A stretch of DNA of 45,980 nucleotides from Burkholderiales bacterium (GTDB taxonomy: Bacteria > Pseudomonadota > Gammaproteobacteria > Burkholderiales > Burkholderiaceae_E), in assembly GCA_005798775.1 (NCBI GenBank), contig SYIM01000003.1, positions 1-45,980 of the forward strand, given 5' to 3'. Of this stretch, positions 33,954 through 42,346 are shown in pieces (position 1 is the first letter of the stretch; each line of letters starts with the position of its first letter). Made by a program: the position numbers and the translations under genes. The notes under the pieces were generated by a model. It made no database searches. It was not told the origin of the DNA and was given only the letters and a program-made list of their open reading frames with translations.

Positions 33954-34609
33954 TTGGATGCTCCCGCCAGGGCCTGCGTGAGCCAGGCTTCGGTGGCCGG
34001 ACGCCAGGGGGCAAGGCCTGCGGCGACGGCGGGGTGATCGGCGCTACGCGAAAGCCAGCCGGTGATCGATGCCGGCATGTTGAGCGGTTGGCCGAGCGCG
34101 TCCAGAAGGTGCGCCGCGAGCGGCAGCGTGACGGCAAAGCCGCAATCGGCGGTGCTGAATGCCACGCCCGCCATCCAGTGTGGGTCGCCTGATCGCAGTT
34201 GCGCAAGTTGCCGCAGGCGCTCCGCGATGCCGGCAGCCAGCGTGGGCAGCGATTCGCGTCGGGCCGGATCGCGAATCAGCGGAAACAGGGCGCGTACAGC
34301 AGGCTCCACCGCCAGATCATGCACGCGGGCCAGCATGCGGATGCGTGCACGGGTGGCAGCGTTGCCGGGCAGGAGCGCTGGCCCTTCGAAAGCTTCATCG
34401 AGATACTCGATGATTGCTTCGGATTCGGCCAACAGTAAACCATCATGGTCGATGGCCGGGATGGTGCCGGTCGGGATGATGGCCCGCCAGGCATCCGATC
34501 GGTAACCGCCTGGTGGCAGCCTTTCCTCAAACGCAATGCCCTTGGCATGAAGCGCAATCCGCACCTTGGTGCTGAAAGTGGAAACTGGTAGTCCGTAGAG
34601 AATCAGCAT
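33950..34609 (-). CDS. glutathione S-transferase family protein
   Basis: Counting from the ATG at 34609, one base after the creatininase stop, gives 219 residues. The N-terminal domain reads LILYGLPVSTFSTKVRIALH, then IPTGTIPAIDHDGLLL and ESEAIIEYLDEAFEGPALLP. The C-terminal helical half is Ala-rich with WMAGVAFSTADCGFAVTLPL. It lies inside the creatininase/HD/oxygenase operon, so it may handle a reactive intermediate or isomerise one with glutathione. This role is inference. A longer frame upstream is opposite-frame reading of the creatininase gene and is rejected. Confidence 0.85.
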   Translation of the reverse strand: MLILYGLPVSTFSTKVRIALHAKGIAFEERLPPGGYRSDAWRAIIPTGTIPAIDHDGLLLAESEAIIEYLDEAFEGPALLPGNAATRARIRMLARVHDLAVEPAVRALFPLIRDPARRESLPTLAAGIAERLRQLAQLRSGDPHWMAGVAFSTADCGFAVTLPLAAHLLDALGQPLNMPASITGWLSRSADHPAVAAGLAPWRPATEAWLTQALAGASK

Positions 34610-34610
34610 G

Positions 34611-35399
34611 TCAGTGCTCCGCTTCAAACGCCGCCACGTCCTGCACGGCATCGACCACCGCCGCTGCGAGCAGCGCCTCGCCCTGGTCGCGAGTGGCAAG
34701 CAGGGAATGCGACCCGACCCGGCCATCAGGAAAGGCTGCGCGATGGGCGTTTCGGTCGAAGTGATTATCGCCGGCATGGTCGCGCAGAAACGCAGCAGTG
34801 AGCGCGGGGGGCGCCTCGAGCGCGTGCTCTGCTCCTTCGCGGCGCGCTCGCTCGCTGGCCGCTGGCTCAGCCGCCATCGCGATGGCAATTTCACTGGGGG
34901 TGGCGTGAAGCCCTTCGTGTGCGCCGTACCACTTGCGCCTCAGCTGATCGACCTGCGGATACTCCCACCAGCTGCGCAGCTGGCAGCGAGCCATCCGGGC
35001 GCCCTGCATCCTCGCGCGTTCAAGATAAAAATCCTGAAACGCTGCACTCGCCACCCCGATATTGGCGCCATGACCGTTCAGGCAATAGATTCGCTCGAAC
35101 CCCTGGTCGGCGAGTGCATGCAGCATGTCCAGAATGAGTGCGAGGAGAGTGCTCGCCCGCACCGCGATGGTTCCCGGAAAACCCAGATTGAACTGCGCGA
35201 CCGTATGGGCAACCGTGGGTGCGATCAGCGCCCCAGTACGCTCGCCCAACCGGGCTGCGATGGTCTGCGCGCAGACTGAATCCGTGCCGATCAGGCCGAC
35301 TGGCCCGTGCTGCTCGGTGGACCCGAGCGGCAACACAATGGTGCGCGACTGTTCCAGGTATTGCGCCACCTGCGCCGAGGTGCTGAGGGCGAGCTGCAT
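34611..35399 (-). CDS. creatininase-family metal amidohydrolase
   Basis: This 262-residue protein has the creatinine amidohydrolase fold. Metal-site residues are readable as Glu29 and His31 (GSTEQHGPVGL), Asp40 (GTDSV), His110 (LNGHGANIG) and Glu170 (HATPSEIA). In the family these bind two metal ions that open cyclic amides such as creatinine, or hydrolyse formamides and peptides (ArfB, MftE). The HATPSE motif is common to many members, so creatinine itself is not assured. It lies between the ABC permease and the GST gene on one transcript. The sarcosine oxidase genes start 1.7 kb away in the opposite direction, which links the region to N-methyl-glycine metabolism. Confidence 0.87.
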   Translation of the reverse strand: MQLALSTSAQVAQYLEQSRTIVLPLGSTEQHGPVGLIGTDSVCAQTIAARLGERTGALIAPTVAHTVAQFNLGFPGTIAVRASTLLALILDMLHALADQGFERIYCLNGHGANIGVASAAFQDFYLERARMQGARMARCQLRSWWEYPQVDQLRRKWYGAHEGLHATPSEIAIAMAAEPAASERARREGAEHALEAPPALTAAFLRDHAGDNHFDRNAHRAAFPDGRVGSHSLLATRDQGEALLAAAVVDAVQDVAAFEAEH

Positions 35400-35423
35400 G
35401 GTGATAGCTTCTTCCGACGCGCC

Positions 35424-36188
35424 TTAACGCTGATGACGCGACATCCGGCGCTCGAGCGCACGTACGCCCCAGGACGTGAGCAGGATGAGTACCAGATACT
35501 CAAGCACCAGCATGGTGTAGATCTCGAGCGGGCGATATTCGGTCACATTGAGTTCGTTGGCGCGGCGTGTGAGTTCCTGAAGACCGATCACTGAAACCAG
35601 TGAGCTCATCTTGAGCACATACACAAACTGGTTGCCAAGCGCCGGAAGAATGGTGCGAATGGCCTGCGGGAATATCACCAGCCGGAACGTGTGCCAGCCG
35701 GACAGCCCCAGCGAGCGCGCGGCCTCGGTTTGACCGCGCGGTACCGACTGAATGCCCGCCCGAAAAACTTCAGCTTCGAACGCGGAGTCGGAGAGCGCGA
35801 GTGACAGGACGCCCGCCGTGAAAGCGCCAAACTGCAGCCCGGTGATGACCGGTAGACCGTAATACACCCAGAGGAGCAGTACCAGAAGCGGAATGGCCCG
35901 CAGACACTCCACGTACACCCGTGACGTGCTGCGAAGCAGCCGCGAAGGCGACATGCCGGCAAGCGCCATCGAGATGCCGATCAGCACCGACAGCGCAATG
36001 GCACTGACCGCGAGCGAGATCGTGAGCCCCAACCCTGCCGCCATGAACTGGATATTTCCCAGTCCTTTGGCGGAGAGCGGATTGAAAATGTACCAGCCCC
36101 AGGTATAACCCCCGGAGTTGGATGCGCAGCCCGCCAGCAGAAGTGGCAGGGCCGCGCACAGGCCGAGGGTTACTGCCCGCCGAGCCAC
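35424..36188 (-). CDS. polar amino-acid-type ABC transporter permease with N-terminal lipobox
   Basis: This 254-residue membrane protein is a HisMQ/GlnP-type permease. Helices start near residue 46, and the EAA loop contacting the ATPase reads EAARSLGLSGWHTFRLVIFP. The N-terminal 25 residues are unusual. After MARR comes a hydrophobic run with LLLAGC at 16-21 followed by ASNSGG, which looks like a lipoprotein signal. The start is a GTG within the 3' end of the receptor gene (19 bases overlap). No other start gives a full first helix nearby, but a start further downstream cannot be excluded. It should import a polar amino-acid-like compound. The ATP-binding subunit is not encoded nearby. Confidence 0.87.
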   Translation of the reverse strand: MARRAVTLGLCAALPLLLAGCASNSGGYTWGWYIFNPLSAKGLGNIQFMAAGLGLTISLAVSAIALSVLIGISMALAGMSPSRLLRSTSRVYVECLRAIPLLVLLLWVYYGLPVITGLQFGAFTAGVLSLALSDSAFEAEVFRAGIQSVPRGQTEAARSLGLSGWHTFRLVIFPQAIRTILPALGNQFVYVLKMSSLVSVIGLQELTRRANELNVTEYRPLEIYTMLVLEYLVLILLTSWGVRALERRMSRHQR

Positions 36189-36964
36189 TTGGCTTCAAGA
36201 GCCTGGAAGAAACCCTCGGATTTCTTGAGTGCAATCCAGTTGTTGACGTAGGTCGTCCAGACCGCGTCACCCTGGGGGAGCGGATAGGCAAACGGGCGCT
36301 TGTTGCGAAGCTCGGCGCCTCCCACGATCGCCAGGTTGGGGAACTGCTTGACGAGCGTGGCTGCTTCCACATTGCTGGTAATGGTGGCCTGCGCGCGGCC
36401 TGCCAGCAGTTCCTGGTAGCCGGTGGCCGGTTTTTCAACCGAGCGTACGCGGGCCTGCGGGAAGTGGGCTTTAGCCTGCTCTTCGAACACGGTGCCCAGC
36501 AGTACGGAGACCACGGTGCCCGGCTGGTTCAGGTCGGCCCAGCTCTTGAATTTGGCCGCGTCGTTCTTCTGAACCAGTGGAACAGTACCCGCCTCGGTGT
36601 AGGGATCGGAGAAGGCAACGGTCTTGGCGCGTGCCATATTGAGCGAAGCGCCGGAGAAGATGTCGTAGCGGTTGGCGGTGATGCCGGCCACGAGCGTCGC
36701 CCACTCCGCAGGCACCCACTCGATCTTCACGCCCAGGTCTTTCGCGAACTGCTCCATGGCCTCGATGTCAAAGCCACGGTAGCTGTTGGTGGCAGGGTCG
36801 CGAATGGACATGGGGTTGAAGTCGCCGGTGGTGCCGACCCGAACCGTGCCGCGCTCGAGCACCGTCTGCAGTCGTGATTTACCGGGGGCCTGCGCCTGGC
36901 TGGGCGCAGTAAACAGGGCAAGGCTGGTCGCGGCAAGGGCGACCAGGATCCGGAAGGCTTTCAT
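36170..36964 (-). CDS. amino-acid-type ABC transporter substrate-binding protein
   Basis: The 264-residue periplasmic protein has a signal peptide ending near PSQAQA (residue 26), followed by the SBP_bac_3 fold. It has VRVGTTGDFNPMSIRD, GFDIEAMEQFAKDLGVKIEW, VAGITANRYDIFSGASLNMA and FSDPYTEAGTVPLV. The region also resembles periplasmic cyclohexadienyl dehydratases, but with a permease gene directly downstream transport is the better reading. It opens the minus-strand operon and is divergent from soxB across the hairpin at 37018-37049. Confidence 0.9.
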   Translation of the reverse strand: MKAFRILVALAATSLALFTAPSQAQAPGKSRLQTVLERGTVRVGTTGDFNPMSIRDPATNSYRGFDIEAMEQFAKDLGVKIEWVPAEWATLVAGITANRYDIFSGASLNMARAKTVAFSDPYTEAGTVPLVQKNDAAKFKSWADLNQPGTVVSVLLGTVFEEQAKAHFPQARVRSVEKPATGYQELLAGRAQATITSNVEAATLVKQFPNLAIVGGAELRNKRPFAYPLPQGDAVWTTYVNNWIALKKSEGFFQALEAKWLGGQ

Positions 36965-37017
36965 GAGACGATCCTCGTCGGTTGAACAGGTCGACGAATG
37001 TTAGCAGCAAACCCTCA

Positions 37018-37049
37018 CCCCGCCCGCGATGCGGGCATCGCGAGCGGGG
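37018..37049. promoter_or_regulatory. strong 15-bp inverted repeat upstream of soxB
   Basis: Two 15-base arms (37018-37032 and 37035-37049) pair in 14 of 15 positions around GG, with one C-A mismatch at 37024/37043. No T-run follows on either strand, so it is not a clear terminator. It sits 24 bases before the soxB start and 54 bases from the ABC receptor start, in a 109-base divergent gap. It could be a regulator-binding dyad or a leader-RNA hairpin. Confidence 0.6.
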
Positions 37050-37073
37050 ATGTGCGGCTACACTGGCTGCGCG

Positions 37074-38318
37074 ATGCGTTATTCGATCTTCAACCTGATC
37101 AGCCAGGCCCTGCAAGGCCATCGTGGTTGGCCGAGGGCGTGGCGTGCTGCAGCGCCCGCGTCAAGCTATGACGCAGTCATCGTAGGCGGCGGCGGTCACG
37201 GGCTGGCAAGCGCCTGGCATCTCGCCCGCGACCATGGCCTGCGTGTGGCAGTGCTCGAACGCGGCTGGATCGGGTCAGGTAATACCGGTCGCAACACCAC
37301 CGTGATCCGGTCCAATTACCTCCGCGAGCAGGCGATCCGTTTTCAGGATGAGAACCTTCGGCTCTGGACCGACCTGTCGGCGCGGCTCGACTTCAATCTC
37401 ATGGTGAGCCACCGCGGACAGATCGAGCTTCTTCAGACCTGGGGCAAGGTTCGCGACTCGCGCCGGCGCCTCCACACCATGCGAATGGCGGGGGCTGATT
37501 ACGATCTGCTGAGTGCGGATGAATGTTATCAGTTGGTCCCACTCCTTAACCGTGACCCGGCGATGCGGCTTCCCATTCTTGGAGGTGCCTGGCAGGGGCG
37601 CGCCGGCACCGTGCGTCACGATGCGGTAGCCTGGGGATATGCGCGTGCTGCAAGCACCGCAGGCGTGGATATTGTCGAGCGCTGCGAGGTGACCGGTATC
37701 GATTGTCCTGGCGGCTCGGTGAAGGGCGTGCGCACGTCTTGCGGCGACATCACCACGCCGCTGGTGGGTCTGGCGGTCGCGGGCCACTCGGGCCGGTTGG
37801 CGGCAATGGCGGGGCTGCGGCTTCCCATTGAGACAGTCGCTTTGCAGGCCTTTGTGTCCGAGCCGCTCAAGCCTGTGCTCGATATCGTGGTCACGGCGCC
37901 AGCGCTCGCGGTCTACCTCAGCCAATCTGACAAGGGTGAGCTCGTCATTGGCGGAGGGGCAGATGGGTATGCGTCCTATGCTCAGCGCGGTGCGCCCCAG
38001 GTGGTGCTCGACACCGTGGCCTCGATGATCGAGCTGTTTCCGTCTTTTGCGCGCATCAAGCTCCTTCGGCAGTGGGCAGGGGCGATTGATCTGTCGGTTG
38101 ACACCACGCCGATCGTCTCGAACACATCGGTCAAGGGATTGTTCGTGAGCACCGGTTGGGGCTCGGGCGGGTTCAAATCCATACCCGCAGGCGGTCGAAG
38201 TTTCGCGAGGCTGATCGCCACGGGCGAGGCTGATCCCTGGATCCAGCCGTTTTCGCTCGAGCGCTTCCTCACCGGGCGACTGCTGTTTGAAACTGCCAGC
38301 GCCTCCAACCGGTTCTAG
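37074..38318 (+). CDS. soxB: sarcosine oxidase beta subunit
   Basis: Starting at the ATG at 37074 gives 414 residues, which matches the SoxB N-terminus ([19 protein letters not shown]). The FAD-binding dinucleotide fold reads [35 protein letters not shown] follows, and [14 protein letters not shown] carries the His region associated with covalent [19 protein letters not shown] is the C-terminal FAD contact. The subunit oxidises sarcosine to an imine, transfers electrons to O2 as H2O2, and releases glycine. First gene of soxBDAG. No ribosome binding site is obvious before the chosen start. Confidence 0.94.
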   Translation: MRYSIFNLISQALQGHRGWPRAWRAAAPASSYDAVIVGGGGHGLASAWHLARDHGLRVAVLERGWIGSGNTGRNTTVIRSNYLREQAIRFQDENLRLWTDLSARLDFNLMVSHRGQIELLQTWGKVRDSRRRLHTMRMAGADYDLLSADECYQLVPLLNRDPAMRLPILGGAWQGRAGTVRHDAVAWGYARAASTAGVDIVERCEVTGIDCPGGSVKGVRTSCGDITTPLVGLAVAGHSGRLAAMAGLRLPIETVALQAFVSEPLKPVLDIVVTAPALAVYLSQSDKGELVIGGGADGYASYAQRGAPQVVLDTVASMIELFPSFARIKLLRQWAGAIDLSVDTTPIVSNTSVKGLFVSTGWGSGGFKSIPAGGRSFARLIATGEADPWIQPFSLERFLTGRLLFETASASNRF

Positions 38319-38320
38319 CG

Positions 38321-38584
38321 ATGCTGAGACTTCACTGCCCCTTCTGCGGCGAGCGCCCTGAGACCGAATTTCAGTGCGCGGGCGAGGCCGCGCCGCGGCC
38401 GGACGATCCGGGGGCGCTTGATGAGGCCGCGTGGTCGCAGGTCCTGTATCAGCGTGCCAATCCCGCAGGCTGGAATATCGAGCTCTGGTGGCATGCGGCC
38501 GGATGTCGGCAATGGCTGCGTGTCGAGCGGCACACGCTTTCCCATGACACCGGGTCGATCACACTCGCCGGAGACCGGAATTGA
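38321..38584 (+). CDS. soxD: sarcosine oxidase delta subunit
   Basis: This 87-residue protein is the small Zn-binding delta subunit. Cys6 and Cys9 lie in LHCPFCGERPE, and His58 and Cys62 in WWHAAGCRQWLRVER, the four usual ligands. WNIELWWHAAGCRQW and the RxTxxH motif (RHTLSHDTG) are hallmarks. It bridges the alpha and beta subunits. It follows soxB by two bases and overlaps soxA by four. Confidence 0.93.
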   Translation: MLRLHCPFCGERPETEFQCAGEAAPRPDDPGALDEAAWSQVLYQRANPAGWNIELWWHAAGCRQWLRVERHTLSHDTGSITLAGDRN

Positions 38585-41500
38585 AGGCGGGTTTTCGTCT
38601 TGCCCAGGGTGGCTCCGAGATCGACCGGTCGCAGCGGCTTGGGTTTCAGTTCGACGATCGGAGGCTCGAAGGTTTGGCAGGCGACACGCTGGCGTCGGCA
38701 CTGCTTGCCAATGGTGTTCGCACTGTCGCCCGCAGCTTCAAGCTTCATCGGCGGCGGGGCATTCGCGCCGAGGGCTGGGATGATCCGAATGCCTTCGTGC
38801 AACTGGTTGAACCCTGGGAGGAGCCCAACCTGCTCGCCACGCGGGCGCCGCTCGCAGAGGGGCTGGTCGCACGGGGTATGCATGGCTGGCCCGGTGTTGA
38901 ATGGGATGTCGGCGTCTTGGCTGACAGGCTCCATGCGCTCCTGCCCGCGGGGTTCTACTACAAGACCTTCAAGTGGCCGGGCTGGGCCTGGCCGCTCTAT
39001 GAGTCGCTGATTCGTCGCGCAGCCGGATTGGGACGTGCGCCTCGCACCGCAGGCGGCCCCTCGGTTGAGCGACGTCATGTGCAAGCCGATGTGCTGGTGG
39101 TGGGGGCTGGACCTGCCGGGGCGGCGGCGGTAGCACAGCTGCTCGCCGCAGGCTGCTCGGTGATCTGGGCCGATGATCGGGCCTCGCCTGGGGGGACGCT
39201 CGGTGCAAGTGCCGAGCCCGCCGATCGCACTGCGCTCGAGTCGATCCGCGGGGACGCAGGCCGCTGGTCGTCTGCGCCGGGTCTTCGCAGGCTTGCCGCC
39301 GCGACAGTGGTGGGCCTGTATGACCACGGCCTCGCCATTGCGGTCGAGCGCGACGGATGGTCGCGCGAATGCCTCTGGATGATCCGAGCCAACGCGATCT
39401 GCCTGGCCACGGGCGCCTTCGAGCGCGGCCTTCTTTTCGAGGATAACGACCGTCCGGGAGTGATGACCGCCAGCGCAGTACGCTCGGCGCTGCACCGTTA
39501 CGCAGTAGCCCCGTGTCGGCAGCTGGTGCTGGCGGCGAGCGATCTGTCGGCGTGGCAGGTCGCGCTCGAGGCGCATGATGCGGGCCTGCAGGTGGCGGCC
39601 GTCGTATCCCCGCGCTTAGCTGTGGCGCCCGCCACGCTTCATGCAGCGATACATGATCGAGGCATTGCACTTATCGAGGGACAAGTGCTTCGCACGCAGG
39701 GCGGACGGCATGGGTTATCGGCTGTCACAGTGAGCACGAGCGGCGCTGCGCGCACGCTTGCGTGCGATGGACTGGCGATCTCGGGCGGCTGGAATCCCGC
39801 GCTTCAGCTGTATGTGCAGGCCGGAGGCATTGCGCGCTACCACGCGGCAAGTGGCGCGCTGCGAGGCGAACCCGACGACCGGATGCTGGCGGTTGCAGGC
39901 GCTGTGGCGGGCGCGTTATCGACCGAAGCTTGCGCAGAAAGCGGCAGGCAAGCGGCGCGCGGGCTTCTTGATCGATTGGCAAGCGTGCGATTGGCAGGCG
40001 TGCGATTGGCAGGCGTGCGCGCAACCGGGGCGTCGGTCGCACCGGCTTCGGCGCAGCAGGCGGGCGAGACCCGATCGGGCGCGGCCCCGGCGCTCTCGGC
40101 TCATACGACCGAACCGCCGCCTGACCCGACCTCCCTCGTCGCCGCCCGCGTATTTGTCGATCTTGCTGGCGATGTGACGGCAGCTGATATCGCGCTTGCC
40201 TCGCGCGAGGGTTACTCGGCGACAGACTTGCTCAAGCGCTACACCACCTTGGGCATGGGCCCGGATCAGGGACGCTCAGCCGGGGTCGACGGCCTGCTGC
40301 ATCTGGCCCGGCTTGAAGGCCGTGATCCGTCGTCACTACCCCCCACCCGAGCTCGGCCACCCTTCGTACCGGTGGCCTTCGGCACACTGGCTGGATCCGA
40401 CCCTGGTCCGTTGATCCGGCCGGTCCGTGAAACGCCCATCACCGAATGGCATCGCGATCACGGGGCGGTGTTCTACGAATCCGGTGCCAATTGGCGACGG
40501 CCTGGTTATTACCTGCAAGCTGATGAGTCGATGGACGATGCCGTACGCCGCGAATGCCGTGCGGTTCGTCAGGCGGTAGGCGTCTACGACAGTTCGCCGC
40601 TGGGTAAATTCGAAATCGGCGGCCCGGATGCTGCGGTGTTTCTCGAGCGCGTGCTCGCCTGTCGGGTCTCCGATCTGCAGCCAGGCCGGGGCCGCTACGC
40701 GCTCGCGCTTCGAGAAGACGGTCGAATCTTTGATGACGGTACTGTGTTCCGGCTCGACGACAGGCGGTATTGGCTGAGCAGCACTGCGGGCAACGCAGAT
40801 GCGATGGCGAGCTGGCTCGAGTACGCGCGCCAGTGGCTGTTCAAGGGGGCGCTACGGGTGATGATTGAGCCCGTGGCATCGCATTGGGCCGATATCGTGG
40901 TCTGTGGACCGCAGGCGCGCGAGCTGCTTTCGCGACTGGTGGCGCCTCAGGTTCGCGTCGAGCTCGCCCGCGAGTCGTTTGCCTTCATGCGATGGCGGTC
41001 GGTGACAGTGGCGGGTATCGAGGCGCGCGTGTTTCGGGTGAGTTTTACCGGTGAACTCAGCTTTGAGCTTTGCGTACCCGCTTCGCGCGGGCTAGCGCTC
41101 TGGGAGGCGGTGATGGCGGCGGGTGCCGACCTGGGCATTGAGCCGGTAGGGTCGGAGGCCAATCATGTGTTGCGCGTTGAAAAGGGTTTCATCTCGCTCG
41201 GCCATGAAGTGGACGGAGACACGAACGCCGATGATCTGGGTCTGGGATGGGGCGTGCATTGGGACAAGCCTGACTTCATCGGACGGCGCTCTCTGGCGCG
41301 TGATCGGGCTCAGCCCGCGGCGCGCAGGCATCTGGTCGGGCTCGAGTGCGTCGATGAAGGGCTACCCTTTGAAGAAGGTGCTCAGCTTCTGAGTGGCGAC
41401 GCAGTGCTGGTTGCGAGTCAGTGCGAGTCGATCGGACTGGTGACCGCCAGCGTAAACAGCGAAGCACTGGGCCGGCCGATCGCGCTCGCCTTGCTCGAAG

Positions 41501-41697
41501 CGGGGCGGTTGAGAACGGGCGAAGTGGTACAGGTCACCCAGGCGCAGCCGATGCGAGCGCGCGGGCGTCTGCCGACTGCCGGTGCATCGGGCGACGCGGT
41601 TCGGCCCGGTCAACCCGCGAAGGGCTTGAGCCTTCGCGCGGCGCGGGTGGTGGCGCCGATCTTCTTTGATGGCGAGGGCGGGAGGATGCGTGGCTGA
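38581..41697 (+). CDS. soxA: sarcosine oxidase alpha subunit
   Basis: This 1038-residue protein starts with TTG on a four-base overlap with soxD. The N-terminal 2Fe-2S-ferredoxin-like/folding segment includes RRRGIRAEGWDDPNAFVQL, and the NAD-binding Rossmann motif is VLVVGAGPAGAAAVAQLL at 171-188. The C-terminal glycine-cleavage T-type domain (about 620-1030) captures formaldehyde as 5,10-methylene-tetrahydrofolate. It is somewhat longer than most relatives. The extra residues lie in the linker near residues 460-520, where three copies of R-L-A-(S/G)-V and an Ala/Pro-rich stretch occur. The linker is encoded by a 15-bp tandem repeat (39974-40018). Confidence 0.93.
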   Translation: MKAGFRLAQGGSEIDRSQRLGFQFDDRRLEGLAGDTLASALLANGVRTVARSFKLHRRRGIRAEGWDDPNAFVQLVEPWEEPNLLATRAPLAEGLVARGMHGWPGVEWDVGVLADRLHALLPAGFYYKTFKWPGWAWPLYESLIRRAAGLGRAPRTAGGPSVERRHVQADVLVVGAGPAGAAAVAQLLAAGCSVIWADDRASPGGTLGASAEPADRTALESIRGDAGRWSSAPGLRRLAAATVVGLYDHGLAIAVERDGWSRECLWMIRANAICLATGAFERGLLFEDNDRPGVMTASAVRSALHRYAVAPCRQLVLAASDLSAWQVALEAHDAGLQVAAVVSPRLAVAPATLHAAIHDRGIALIEGQVLRTQGGRHGLSAVTVSTSGAARTLACDGLAISGGWNPALQLYVQAGGIARYHAASGALRGEPDDRMLAVAGAVAGALSTEACAESGRQAARGLLDRLASVRLAGVRLAGVRATGASVAPASAQQAGETRSGAAPALSAHTTEPPPDPTSLVAARVFVDLAGDVTAADIALASREGYSATDLLKRYTTLGMGPDQGRSAGVDGLLHLARLEGRDPSSLPPTRARPPFVPVAFGTLAGSDPGPLIRPVRETPITEWHRDHGAVFYESGANWRRPGYYLQADESMDDAVRRECRAVRQAVGVYDSSPLGKFEIGGPDAAVFLERVLACRVSDLQPGRGRYALALREDGRIFDDGTVFRLDDRRYWLSSTAGNADAMASWLEYARQWLFKGALRVMIEPVASHWADIVVCGPQARELLSRLVAPQVRVELARESFAFMRWRSVTVAGIEARVFRVSFTGELSFELCVPASRGLALWEAVMAAGADLGIEPVGSEANHVLRVEKGFISLGHEVDGDTNADDLGLGWGVHWDKPDFIGRRSLARDRAQPAARRHLVGLECVDEGLPFEEGAQLLSGDAVLVASQCESIGLVTASVNSEALGRPIALALLEAGRLRTGEVVQVTQAQPMRARGRLPTAGASGDAVRPGQPAKGLSLRAARVVAPIFFDGEGGRMRG
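39974..40018 (+). repeat. 15-bp tandem repeat inside soxA
   Basis: GATTGGCAAGCGTGC is followed by two copies of GATTGGCAGGCGTGC. The 15-base unit keeps the reading frame and adds the pentapeptide R-L-A-G/S-V three times in the interdomain linker of SoxA. Slippage is the likely origin. Copy number may vary among strains. Confidence 0.85.
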
Positions 41698-42238
41698 ATC
41701 GCCTGTAGTGCTCTGGCTCGAGCGGGCTCCGCCCAGGGCCTTGATCTCGGTGCGTCTCGATCCCGCTGCGGAAAGTGACTGGGTGGGCCAGGCACTGGGT
41801 GTTGAATGGCGGTCCCAGCCCCTGACGCTCCACCATGCGCAGCGTTGGCGTTGGTGGTCGACCTCCCCGGGCGTCTGGCTGATTGAGGGGTCGGCAGAGG
41901 ACGAAGCGCGGCTTTATCGCTTGCTCGAATCGGCGGGCGCAGCCCGCCTGGCGCTTGTTACGGTGGTGAGCGATGCGTGGGCAGGGCTACGCCTGAGAGG
42001 ATCCGCCCTGGCCCTCGCCGATCTGTTCGAACGCGCGGGACCGGTGGGCTCAGAGGCACTGGCAGGGCGCTGTCTGGCGACCCGGCTGGGTGCCTTCCCG
42101 GTCACACTGGTTGAGTCGCCTTCTGCAGAAGAGGGGCATGCGCTTGCTTCCAGGCAGATTGAACTGTGGGTGGAGCGGCCGCTGCTCGGGTCCCTCGAGC
42201 AGTGGCTGATCCGGCTGGGTGCGCTGAAAGAGCTCTGA
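41690..42238 (+). CDS. soxG: sarcosine oxidase gamma subunit
   Basis: The best start is the GTG at 41690, which overlaps soxA by 8 bases after GGAGGA. An upstream ATG at 41666 lies inside soxA. The 182-residue protein has the SoxG pattern: WLERAPPRALISVRLDP, WWSTSPGVWLIEG, LVTVVSDAWAGLRLRGSALA and a C-terminal IELWVERPLLGSLEQWL. It is the small subunit related to the T-type fold that packs against alpha. It ends just before a tandem repeat array. Confidence 0.88.
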   Translation: MAESPVVLWLERAPPRALISVRLDPAAESDWVGQALGVEWRSQPLTLHHAQRWRWWSTSPGVWLIEGSAEDEARLYRLLESAGAARLALVTVVSDAWAGLRLRGSALALADLFERAGPVGSEALAGRCLATRLGAFPVTLVESPSAEEGHALASRQIELWVERPLLGSLEQWLIRLGALKEL

Positions 42239-42241
42239 AAA

Positions 42242-42325
42242 GGCGCTGAGCGGGGCGCTGAGCGGGGCGCTGAGCGGGGCGCTGAGCGGGGCGCTGAGCG
42301 GGGCGCTGAGCGGGGCGCTGAGCGG
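42242..42325. repeat. seven perfect copies of a 12-bp tandem repeat
   Basis: The unit GGCGCTGAGCGG is repeated seven times without error from 42242 to 42325, then decays to an eighth partial copy. It fills the gap between the soxG stop (42238) and the convergent suhB stop (42347). The unit is not a strong dyad, so it is not an obvious terminator array. It is probably a hypervariable minisatellite. Confidence 0.9.
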
Positions 42326-42346
42326 GCGCTGAGGGCGCGCTGATGC

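Noticed and set aside
34610-34894. Longer N-terminus for the GST at 33950-34609
   Set aside because: This stretch is the creatininase gene read in another frame. The GST fold starts at the ATG at 34609.
37018-37049. Rho-independent terminator
   Set aside because: No T-run on either side, and the site lies between divergent, not convergent, genes.
36965-37073. Glycine riboswitch upstream of sarcosine oxidase
   Set aside because: The region is too short and shows no conserved aptamer sequence, only one hairpin.
42242-42325. CRISPR-like array
   Set aside because: The unit is only 12 bases with no spacers between copies and no cas genes.
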